Shown here: piece after piece, positions 24,546 through 32,332 of the stretch
Layout of the letters: every line of letters starts with the position of its first letter
Numbering within the stretch: position 1 is the first letter of the stretch
NCBI GenBank assembly: GCA_022823775.1
Contig: JAJEHI010000105.1
Span: forward strand, 1 to 43,571
Direction of reading: 5' to 3'
DNA: 43,571 nt
Source of the DNA: Defluviicoccus sp.
GTDB lineage: Bacteria; Pseudomonadota; Alphaproteobacteria; MPNO01
Position numbers and translations under genes: made by a program
The notes under the pieces: generated by a model
Databases searched by the model: none
Told to the model about the DNA's origin: nothing
What the model saw: the letters and a program-made list of their open reading frames with translations, nothing else

Positions 24546-26744
24546 GTGTTATTCAAATCGCGTTCGGCCAGCCGGCCGTTCCATTTCGGCCCCTTCCCGC
24601 TGGAGACGCTCCCGCGCGACGAGGCGGCGATCGAAGCGGAAGCGGAGCGTCCGCCCGTCGCGGCTCGGGATCGAGAGCGCCCCCGCGGCCAGCTTGTCGA
24701 CTCCCTGGACAAATTTACGCGGCTCTACGCCGAATTCGCCGATGCCGAGGCGGCGAAGGAAAAGGCGCCGGTCTCGGACGACCTCGAACGCCGCTCGGTC
24801 GACATCAAGGGCGTGGGCTATTTCATGGACGCGAGCCAGGTCGGCATTTGCCGGATCCCGGACAACGCTTGGCTCGCGGGTTCGGAGCGTTTCGGCCACG
24901 ACCATGCGATCGTCGTCCTGATCGAGCATTCGCGCGTCGCGGAGGAAGGCAATCTCGCCCGCGACTGGATGCTGCCCGCCGTCGCGGCCAACGCGGAAAT
25001 GCGCGCGGCCGAGATCGCCGCCCTGATCGCCGGCCACATCCGCGTCATGGGCTATGGCGCGCACATGCACGGGATCGACGCGGAACGGCTCGACGCGGAA
25101 CGCCTGACGGTGCTCGCCGGGCTCGCGGTCCGGCGGGGCGACAGCATCGTCAACCCGTTCGTCGGCGAGGCGTTCTCGGTTTGCGTCGTCTCCACTGACT
25201 ATCCCCTGGCCGTCGACAAGCCGCTCGCGGACAAGGCGGTCGGTGCGGATCGAGGGTTCGGCTACTGGCTCGGGCGCAACGGCGCGCGGTCCGGACGCGA
25301 GCGGAACCGGCGCGCGAAGCGTCGCACCGATCTGGGTCCCTTCGCGATGGAGACCGTCAAGCGGGTCGAACGGCCGACGACGCTGATCCTCGATGAGGAG
25401 GTGCCGCGCGTCCCCAAGAGGGCGAGCTTCTTCGAACGCGCGCTGCAGGGCGATCTCGGGGTCAAGGCGCAGATGGCGCGCCGCGTGTTCTCCTTCAAGC
25501 ACCCGCTCTCGCTGAGCCAGCTCAAGGTGATCCGCGGCATGGTGCCCTACCAGGACGGGCCGGTCGCCGAGGTCGAAACCGGCCGCTTCGAGGACGCCGA
25601 GGCCAACACCAGGGCGCTGAAATCGCTCGCCTATTTCCTCGGCACCGACGTCGCCGGGGTGTGCGAGGTGCCGCGCTATGCGTGGTATTCGCACAAGGCA
25701 AACAGCGAAGCGATCGAGCCCTACCACAAATACGCCGTGGTGATGCTGATCGACCAGGGCTTCGACACCATGGAGGGAGCCAGCGGCGACGACTGGATTT
25801 CCGGCGCCCAGTCGATGCGCGCCTATTTGAGGGGCGCCGAAATCGCCTCGGTGATGGCCGACCTCATCCGCGCCAACGGCTTCCCGGCGCGCTCGCAGAC
25901 CAACGCCGACTCGGACGTGCTGCATATCCCGCTGGTTCTCTGGGCCGGGCTGGGCGAGCTGTCGCGCATCGGCGAGCTGATCCTCAACCCGTTCCTCGGG
26001 CCCCGGCTCAAGACCGTGGTGATGACCACCGACATGCCGCTGGTCCCCGACAAGCCGATCGATTTCGGCCTCCAGTATTTCTGCAACCATTGCTTCAAAT
26101 GCGCCCGCGAGTGCCCCTGCGACGCGATCCCGTGGGGCGACAAGGTGATGTTCAACGGCTACGAAATCTGGAAGCCGGATGTCGAACGCTGCACCCGCTA
26201 CCGCCTCACCAACGTCAAGGGGTCGGCCTGCGGGCGCTGCATGAAGACCTGCCCGCTTAACAAGGTCGTGGACGCGGACGGGCCGCTGGTGACCCGGGTG
26301 GCGAGCTGGCTCGGCATCAACGCGATGTTCCTGAAGCCGCTGATGGTCCCTGTCGCGGCATGGCTCGACGACGTTCTCGGCAACGGCAAGCGCAACCCGC
26401 TGAAGAAATGGTGGTTCGACCACGAGGTGGTGAACGGCGTCGCCACCGAGCCCAAGGCGACCAACCGGCGCGACATCGACCCGTCCAAGAAGCTCGACCC
26501 GGCAAATCAGAAGATGGCCTATTACCACGCCAACATGATGCCACCGCCGGACTCCCCCGAGCCCTTCATGGTCGACCGCAAGCAGGCGCTCGCGGCCAAG
26601 GACGCGATCGAGACCCCGGACGAGGCGCGGGCAAGGCGGGGCAACGGCGCACATACGCCCGAGCACTACGTCCCGACCCCGCCGCTCGGCGTCGCCGATG
26701 CCGACAAGGGGATCGTCGGGAGCCCATACGCCGACAAGAACTAG
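24546..26744 (+). CDS. Reductive-dehalogenase-like corrinoid iron-sulfur protein
   Basis: The 732-residue protein lacks a signal peptide and so is cytoplasmic, like aerobic-type RdhA enzymes. Two ferredoxin-type clusters near the C-terminus (C513, C516, C519, C523 and C549, C562, C565, C569) match the RdhA/QueG arrangement. Residues of about 86-230 and 356-508 are homologous to each other (AEIA...IR..G and NPF.G...TD.PL..DKP are shared), so a cobalamin-binding-type domain is duplicated. The first copy carries no clusters. Similar single-chain enzymes reduce halogenated phenols or aromatics using B12, [4Fe-4S] and an external reductase. The GTG start follows gagaggg. It lies 72 bases after the molybdenum gene in the same operon. 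Activity is inferred, not shown. Confidence 0.85.
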   Translation: MLFKSRSASRPFHFGPFPLETLPRDEAAIEAEAERPPVAARDRERPRGQLVDSLDKFTRLYAEFADAEAAKEKAPVSDDLERRSVDIKGVGYFMDASQVGICRIPDNAWLAGSERFGHDHAIVVLIEHSRVAEEGNLARDWMLPAVAANAEMRAAEIAALIAGHIRVMGYGAHMHGIDAERLDAERLTVLAGLAVRRGDSIVNPFVGEAFSVCVVSTDYPLAVDKPLADKAVGADRGFGYWLGRNGARSGRERNRRAKRRTDLGPFAMETVKRVERPTTLILDEEVPRVPKRASFFERALQGDLGVKAQMARRVFSFKHPLSLSQLKVIRGMVPYQDGPVAEVETGRFEDAEANTRALKSLAYFLGTDVAGVCEVPRYAWYSHKANSEAIEPYHKYAVVMLIDQGFDTMEGASGDDWISGAQSMRAYLRGAEIASVMADLIRANGFPARSQTNADSDVLHIPLVLWAGLGELSRIGELILNPFLGPRLKTVVMTTDMPLVPDKPIDFGLQYFCNHCFKCARECPCDAIPWGDKVMFNGYEIWKPDVERCTRYRLTNVKGSACGRCMKTCPLNKVVDADGPLVTRVASWLGINAMFLKPLMVPVAAWLDDVLGNGKRNPLKKWWFDHEVVNGVATEPKATNRRDIDPSKKLDPANQKMAYYHANMMPPPDSPEPFMVDRKQALAAKDAIETPDEARARRGNGAHTPEHYVPTPPLGVADADKGIVGSPYADKN

Positions 26745-26762
26745 GCGGGCCTTTGCCGCGCC

Positions 26763-27608
26763 ATGCCCCTCGTCGACTGCGACGGGCGGAAGATCGGCTA
26801 CGAGGCGGGCGGGCCGGATGACGGTTCCGCGCCCCTGCTGGTGCTTCAGCCGCCGGGCGCGAGCGGCGCGTCGATCTGGCGGTCGGTCGCGGCCCGGCTG
26901 CAAGACCGTTTCCGCACCGTGGCGGTGAACCCCTCGGGCTACGGGGATACCGAACCGTTCGCCGGTCCGGCGCCGATGACGATCCGCGACGAAGCGGCGG
27001 CGACCGCCGCCATCGTCCGCGCCGAGTTGCGGTACACCGCCAGCGAACGCGCCCATTTTGTGGGCCACTCCTATGGCGGCACGATCGGGCTGGCGCTCGC
27101 GTTCGAATGGCCGGAACTGTTGGGCAGGCTGACCCTGCTGGAGCCCGCGCCCTATCCCCTGCTCCGGGACGCGGGCGAGACCGCGTTCGCCGAAGAGATC
27201 GAGGGGCGCAACCGGGATTTCATCGCGACCGTGCGCGGGGGCGGCCTCAACGACGCGGCGATGGAGAGCTATCTCGACTATTTCAACGACCGGCCGGGCT
27301 ACTGGCGAAGCCTGGATGGAGAAACGCGGACGCGAATGCTGGCCCTGTCGGAGCGTCTGGCCATGGGGCTCGACGCGGTCGGGCGGCTGGAGATGAGCCG
27401 GGCGGACCTGGCCGCCATCGCCGCGCCGGTCACCGTGATCCGGGGCGGCGCGACCGACCCGCTGCACGCAAGGCTGTCGGAGCTCGTCGCCGGCGAGATC
27501 CCCGGCGCCGCGGTCACCGACCTGCCGGGAGCCGGTCACATGATGACGCTCACCCACAGCCCGGAGATCGCGGAAATTTTGTCGACTAGCGCCGGCGCGG
27601 GAGCATGA
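26763..27608 (+). CDS. Alpha/beta hydrolase
   Basis: The 281-residue alpha/beta-hydrolase has nucleophile S103 in GHSYGG, acid D232 in GGATDP and base H259 in GAGHMM, in canonical order. There is no signal peptide. Members hydrolyse esters, ring-fission C-C bonds, lactones or halogenated compounds, and the subfamily is not clear. It follows the dehalogenase-like gene by 18 bases, so it likely acts on a product of the same pathway. Its last 23 bases overlap the end of the convergent MFS gene. Confidence 0.87.
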   Translation: MPLVDCDGRKIGYEAGGPDDGSAPLLVLQPPGASGASIWRSVAARLQDRFRTVAVNPSGYGDTEPFAGPAPMTIRDEAAATAAIVRAELRYTASERAHFVGHSYGGTIGLALAFEWPELLGRLTLLEPAPYPLLRDAGETAFAEEIEGRNRDFIATVRGGGLNDAAMESYLDYFNDRPGYWRSLDGETRTRMLALSERLAMGLDAVGRLEMSRADLAAIAAPVTVIRGGATDPLHARLSELVAGEIPGAAVTDLPGAGHMMTLTHSPEIAEILSTSAGAGA

Positions 27609-28806
27609 AGGGAAGCGCGCAGAAAAAGCTCAGCAATGCCATCGAGCCCATCGCCAGGAAGGCGAGCCCCCAGGCGTTGGCGCCGCCGAGCGGCGCGGCC
27701 AGATCGAGGACCAGCCCCACCAGCGCCGGCGCGAACAGGGATCCGCTGAACCCGAAAACCGAGTGCACCGCGAGAGTCGCGCCGCGATGGCCAGCCGGAG
27801 ACGTAGCCACGGCGCCGGCGGTGAGCGCAGCCGAATCCGCCTGGATCGCCGCGGAATAGAGCAGACACAGGAAGGCCGCGACGGCGAATGGTAGCGGAGA
27901 GGAAAACCCGGCCGCGGCGCCGATCCCGAAGGTCCCGAGCATGACCCAGGCGATGAGACGTGCGCGCCCGATGCGCAATGCAAGTTCCGCGCCGGCGATG
28001 CTGGAAACCACCGAGACGAGGGCGAACACGGTGGCGAACAGCGTGGCGTCGAGCTCGAACCCGGCGCAGCTGCCAAGGCAAAATACGAGGAACGGAACGA
28101 TCCAGGAGCGCATGGCGAACAACTCGGCTCCGTGGCCGGCATAGGCGATGATGTAACCCATGGTCTCGCGCGAGCGCAGGACCGGACGGAAATCCAGCAC
28201 GTGGCGGCGTTCTTCGACGGCCGCTTCGGGCGACCGCGACACAACCGCCACCGCCAGAAGAAGACCGGACAGCGCCGGCCCCGCGGCCGTGAACAGGAAC
28301 GCGCCGCGCCATCCGAACCACTCCAGGGCGACGCCCGCGAGCGAATAGGAGAGCGCGGTGCCGATGCTGAAGCTGGCGGTATAGAACGCGACCGCCCGCG
28401 CGTGCCGGGCCTGCGGCAGCCGGTCGGTGAGCATCTTGAGGCCCGGCATGTAGCTGCCGGCGAGGCCGGCACCGGCTATCACGCGCCACGGCAGAGCGGA
28501 CCAGAAGCCGCTCGCGAAGAGCGCCAGCCCCGCCAGTCCGAGGGCGGAGAGCGACGCACCCAGAATCACGATATGGCGGGCATCGATCCGGTCGGTCATC
28601 GCGGAAAGAAACGGGACCGCGAGCACATAGCCGCCGAAGAACGCACCGGACAGCCAGCCGGCCATGGCGTTGCTCATCTGCCACGCGGGCTGCAGCACGG
28701 GCAGCAGCGACCAATAGGCCGCGAAACCGGCCATCGTCAGCACTTCCACGAGGCACACCACGGCGACCAGCGCGGCCGGCCGCCGCAATGCGGCCGTAAG
28801 GGTCAC
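27586..28806 (-). CDS. MFS transporter
   Basis: The 406-residue protein has about 12 predicted membrane helices. It has a loop 2-3 region, SAMTDRIDARHIVILGA, a variant of the MFS G-x-x-x-D-R-x-G-R motif. The start codon is GTG. It is transcribed with the thioesterase gene 13 bases upstream and ends convergently inside the alpha/beta-hydrolase gene. It may import or export a pathway compound; direction and substrate are not readable. Confidence 0.85.
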   Translation of the reverse strand: MTLTAALRRPAALVAVVCLVEVLTMAGFAAYWSLLPVLQPAWQMSNAMAGWLSGAFFGGYVLAVPFLSAMTDRIDARHIVILGASLSALGLAGLALFASGFWSALPWRVIAGAGLAGSYMPGLKMLTDRLPQARHARAVAFYTASFSIGTALSYSLAGVALEWFGWRGAFLFTAAGPALSGLLLAVAVVSRSPEAAVEERRHVLDFRPVLRSRETMGYIIAYAGHGAELFAMRSWIVPFLVFCLGSCAGFELDATLFATVFALVSVVSSIAGAELALRIGRARLIAWVMLGTFGIGAAAGFSSPLPFAVAAFLCLLYSAAIQADSAALTAGAVATSPAGHRGATLAVHSVFGFSGSLFAPALVGLVLDLAAPLGGANAWGLAFLAMGSMALLSFFCALPFMLPRRR

Positions 28807-28819
28807 GTCTTGCGGCCCC

Positions 28820-29251
28820 TCACCCCCGCGCCCGCCACACCCGCGCGGTGCTGCTGGCGGTCGCGAGCAGAGCTCCCTCGGGATCGAGCAGCCGGCCTTC
28901 CATGAAGCAGATCGTCTTTCCGGCCCGCACCGGCCGGCCCTCGCCGATCAGGCGGCCGGGCCGGGCGGGGGCGATGAAGACGGTCTTCATCTCCAGCGTC
29001 GGCACCCGGAACTCGGGGCCTATCCTGGCGATCGCCGCGAACGACATCGCCATGTCCAGCATGGCCGTGACGAAGCCGCCCTGGAGCACGCCGAGCATGT
29101 TGCAGAACGCGTCCTTCCCTTCGAATCCGATGCGGAACGCGCCGCTTGCGGCATCAAGGGAGATCGGTTGCGCGCCGAGAAGGGACGCGGCCGGCGTGTC
29201 ATCCAGCAGGCGCGTCATCCATGGCGGGTATTCTTCCGGCAGGCCATCCAT
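28820..29251 (-). CDS. PaaI-family (hotdog) thioesterase
   Basis: The 143-residue single hotdog-fold domain shows GVLQGGFVTAMLDMAMS, the helix region of the PaaI-like/4-hydroxybenzoyl-CoA-thioesterase family. These enzymes hydrolyse acyl- or aryl-CoA thioesters. The gene is first in a two-gene operon with the MFS transporter. It is divergent from the amidase at 29300 across only about 48 bases, so both likely share a regulatory region. The context suggests recycling of stalled CoA esters. Confidence 0.87.
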   Translation of the reverse strand: MDGLPEEYPPWMTRLLDDTPAASLLGAQPISLDAASGAFRIGFEGKDAFCNMLGVLQGGFVTAMLDMAMSFAAIARIGPEFRVPTLEMKTVFIAPARPGRLIGEGRPVRAGKTICFMEGRLLDPEGALLATASSTARVWRARG

Positions 29252-29299
29252 CGTCCTAAACTAGACATTCGGCGAGGCGGGCAAAACCGGGGGGCAGGC

Positions 29300-30730
29300 A
29301 TGAGCGACGAACTCTGGCGCTGGACGGCGGAAGAGTTGGTCCGCGGCATCGGTACGCGGGCGATTTCGAGCCGCGAAGCGACCGAGAGCTGTCTCGCACG
29401 GCTCGATGCGGTCAATCCCGGGATCAACGCCGTGGTCGATCCGCTGGCCGACGAGGCGATTGCCACCGCCGACCGGGCGGACGATGCGATCCGCCGGGGC
29501 GAGGCGCCGGGGGCGCTCCACGGGGTGCCGGTCACGGTCAAGATCAATGTCGATTATGCCGGCCGGGCGACCACCAACGGCGTGACCGCCTTCGCCAACA
29601 TGGCCGCGGAGGAAGACAGCATCTCCGTCGCAAATCTGCGCAAGGCGGGCGCCGTGATCCTCGGCCGCACCAACGTCCCGGGATTTTCGACCCGCTATTT
29701 CACCGACAACGACCTGCACGGTCGGACGCTGAACCCGTGGGATGCCGGGCGCACGCCGGGGGGATCGAGCGGCGGCGCGGCAGCGGCGGTCGCGTCGGGC
29801 ATCGGGCCGATCGGACACGGCAACGATCGTGCCGGATCGGTGCGCTACCCGGCCTATGCCTGCGGCGTGGCGGGCCTGCGCCCGAGCCTCGGCCGGGTGC
29901 CCGACTTCAACCCGTCGGCCAGCGAGGAGCGCGGTATCTCGTCCCAGATGGCGAACGTCCAGGGCCCGCTCGCGCGCTCGATCGGTGACATCCGTCTCGG
30001 CCTGAAAGCCCTGGCGGCGCCCGATCCGCGCGATCCGTGGTCGGTCCCGGTACCGCTCGACGCGGGGGGAGCGACGGAAAGAGGCCGCGCGGCCATCCTC
30101 TCCTCGCTGCCGGGCGCCGACGCCGACCCGGCGGTAACCGAGGCAGTGCGGAAAGCGGGCGCCTGGCTGCAGGACGCGGGCTACGACGTCGAGGAGGCGG
30201 CCCCGCCCCGGCTCGACGAAGCCTCCGGCCTGTTCTGGCCCATCCTGATGGCGGAGGAGCGCGCGGCGACGGCGGCCGAACGCGCGGCGTCTTCGAGCGG
30301 TATCGAACGGTACGGCGACGAGGCGGTCAAGCGCGCCCGCGCGTCGGTCCGCGCCTATGCGGGAGACCTCGACTACGACTCGTACGTCCGCGCGCTCGCG
30401 TCCCGGACCACCATGCTGCGCGAATGGTACGCCTTCTTCGAACGCTACCCGATCCTCGTCATGCCGATTTCGTGGCAGCGCCCCTACCCCATCGACCACG
30501 ACCAGAAGGGCGACGACGCGGTGCGCGAAATGCTCGACGCGCACCGGCCGATGCTGGCGATTTCCCTGCTCGGCCTGCCCGGGCTCTCGGTCCCGGTGAG
30601 CCTCGCGGACGGCGTGCCGGCGGGAGTCCAGATCGTCTCCGCCCGGTTCGGCGAAGAGCGCCTGCTGGCGGCGGGCGAGGTGATCGAGGCGCGCGCGGGG
30701 ATCGCGACGCCGATCGACCCGCGCGGCTGA
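29300..30730 (+). CDS. Amidase-signature hydrolase
   Basis: The 476-residue amidase-signature enzyme has the Ser-Ser-Lys triad K81 (VPVTVKINVD), S156 (GGSSGG) and S180 in GNDRAGSVR. The cis-serine and nucleophile are 24 residues apart, as expected. The segment GNDRAGS is an unusual variant of the common G-T-D-x-G-G-S. It hydrolyses an amide bond, releasing ammonia or an amine. The ATG 29300 follows GGGGCAGG; the longer opening overlaps the divergent gene. The operon continues with a small protein and a second amidase. Confidence 0.88.
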   Translation: MSDELWRWTAEELVRGIGTRAISSREATESCLARLDAVNPGINAVVDPLADEAIATADRADDAIRRGEAPGALHGVPVTVKINVDYAGRATTNGVTAFANMAAEEDSISVANLRKAGAVILGRTNVPGFSTRYFTDNDLHGRTLNPWDAGRTPGGSSGGAAAAVASGIGPIGHGNDRAGSVRYPAYACGVAGLRPSLGRVPDFNPSASEERGISSQMANVQGPLARSIGDIRLGLKALAAPDPRDPWSVPVPLDAGGATERGRAAILSSLPGADADPAVTEAVRKAGAWLQDAGYDVEEAAPPRLDEASGLFWPILMAEERAATAAERAASSSGIERYGDEAVKRARASVRAYAGDLDYDSYVRALASRTTMLREWYAFFERYPILVMPISWQRPYPIDHDQKGDDAVREMLDAHRPMLAISLLGLPGLSVPVSLADGVPAGVQIVSARFGEERLLAAGEVIEARAGIATPIDPRG

Positions 30731-30740
30731 GGGGAAAGCG

Positions 30741-30938
30741 ATGACGGACCGCAACGCGATGTTCGAAGCGCTGATCGAGGCTTCCGGCGTGCCGGTCTCG
30801 GACGACGAGAAGGCCGACCTCCGCAAGACCTACCTCACCCTGATGAAACTCGCCAAACGCACCCGCCGGCCGGGACGGAGCTGGGAGGTCCGGACGCTCC
30901 CCCATTTCACGCCGCAGGCGCCAGCGGATGAGTGCTGA
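30741..30938 (+). CDS. Small protein between two amidases (possible GatC/AtzG-like partner)
   Basis: The 65-residue protein starts 10 bases after the first amidase and overlaps the second by 11 bases. It is helical and charged, with no motif I can assign. Short GatC/AtzG-type proteins encoded beside amidases stabilise them, and its size, charge and position fit that model. This is context-based inference. The ATG follows gggga. Confidence 0.6.
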   Translation: MTDRNAMFEALIEASGVPVSDDEKADLRKTYLTLMKLAKRTRRPGRSWEVRTLPHFTPQAPADEC

Positions 30939-32325
30939 TCTCCCGACGATCGCGGAAGCCGCGCGCGGCTTCCGGGACGGTACGCTGTCGCCGGTCGACG
31001 TCACCGCGCTCTGCCTCGAGCGCATCGAACGCCATGACGGAAAGCTCCGCACCTACCACCGGGTCTTCGCGGACGAAGCGATGGCGGCGGCGCGGGCGGC
31101 CGCTAACGCGCTGGGCCGGGGCGAGGATCTCGGGCCGCTGCACGGGATCCCCATTGCGCTCAAGGACGTCTTTTACTGGAAAGGCAAGAAGACGACCTCC
31201 AATTCGCGCGTGATGCTCGATTTCGAGGCGGATGAGGACGCGGGCGTCGTCACCCGGCTCAAGGAGGGCGGCGCGGTCCTGCTGGGCCAGCTCAACACCT
31301 ACGAGTTCACCTTCGGCGGCCGTCCGTCGACCGAGCCCCCCTTCCCGCCCGCGCTCAACCCATGGCACACGGGACGGATCACCGGCGGGTCGTCGAGCGG
31401 GTCGGGCGCGGCGGTCGCCGCAGGACTCTGCCTCGGCGCGCTCGGCACCGATGCCGGGGGATCGATCCGGCTGCCGGCCGCGTTCTGCGGCATTGCCGGG
31501 CTGAAGCCCACCATCGGCCGGGTCAGCGCCTATGGCGACATGCCGCTCACCTACTCCTTCGACTGCGTGGGTCCGATGGCGTGGACCAGCGAGGACGCCG
31601 CGATCATGCTGCAGGCGCTCGCCGGGCACGACCCGCGCGATCCGATGAGCGCGGACATCCCGGTGCCGGACTACGTCGCCGGGCTGAACAACGGGGTCGA
31701 AGGGCTTCGGATCGGGCTGATCCGGCATTTCTACACCGACGATTTCGCCTCGCCGCCCGAAATCGTCGCGGCCATCGACGGCGTGGCGGAGACCCTCGCC
31801 GGACTCGGCGCCGAGGTCGAGGAAGTATCGGTTTCGTCCCTGATCGACTGGCATGCCGTCGGGCGGGTCCTGGTTCCGGCCGAGGCGTTCGCGATCCACG
31901 AGGAGCGGCTGCAAACCCGGTGGGAGGAGTACGGACGGCTCGCGCGCAACCGACTGATGCTGGGGAGCTTGTTCCGCGCCGTGGACTACATCCAGGCGCA
32001 GCGGCGGCGGACCGAACTGCTGGGAGAGCTGGAAGCGGTGCTCCGGCGCTGCGACATCGTCGTGACCACCGGCATGATGACGCCCGCGCCGCCGCTCGAC
32101 GACACCGAACCGTTCCCCTTCATCGACGTGCCGACCATCGGTATTCCGTTCAATCTGACCGCCCATCCCTGCCTCGCGGTGCGGGCGGGCTTCTTCGAGG
32201 ACGGGACGCCGATCGGCGCGCAGATCGCCGGCAGGCACTGGGACGAGGCGACGGTGCTGCGGGCGGCGCACGCCTTCGAGCGCGCCGCCGGGCTGCTGGA
32301 CCGGAGACCGCCGCTCGACCGCTGA
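30928..32325 (+). CDS. Amidase-signature hydrolase (second)
   Basis: The 465-residue amidase-signature enzyme has K79 (IPIALKDVF), S155 (TGGSSSGSG) and nucleophile S179 in the usual GTDAGGSIRLPA. The 24-residue serine spacing matches the first amidase. Unlike the 29300-30730 amidase it has the standard nucleophile loop, so the two probably differ in substrate. It overlaps the small gene before it, completing a coupled three-gene set for stepwise amide hydrolysis. Confidence 0.9.
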   Translation: MSADLPTIAEAARGFRDGTLSPVDVTALCLERIERHDGKLRTYHRVFADEAMAAARAAANALGRGEDLGPLHGIPIALKDVFYWKGKKTTSNSRVMLDFEADEDAGVVTRLKEGGAVLLGQLNTYEFTFGGRPSTEPPFPPALNPWHTGRITGGSSSGSGAAVAAGLCLGALGTDAGGSIRLPAAFCGIAGLKPTIGRVSAYGDMPLTYSFDCVGPMAWTSEDAAIMLQALAGHDPRDPMSADIPVPDYVAGLNNGVEGLRIGLIRHFYTDDFASPPEIVAAIDGVAETLAGLGAEVEEVSVSSLIDWHAVGRVLVPAEAFAIHEERLQTRWEEYGRLARNRLMLGSLFRAVDYIQAQRRRTELLGELEAVLRRCDIVVTTGMMTPAPPLDDTEPFPFIDVPTIGIPFNLTAHPCLAVRAGFFEDGTPIGAQIAGRHWDEATVLRAAHAFERAAGLLDRRPPLDR

Positions 32326-32332
32326 AGCCGCG

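Noticed and set aside
24549-27557. 1002-residue minus-strand open frame opposite the dehalogenase-like and hydrolase genes
   Set aside because: It is a GC-driven antisense shadow; the plus-strand proteins show clear family motifs and cofactor cysteines.
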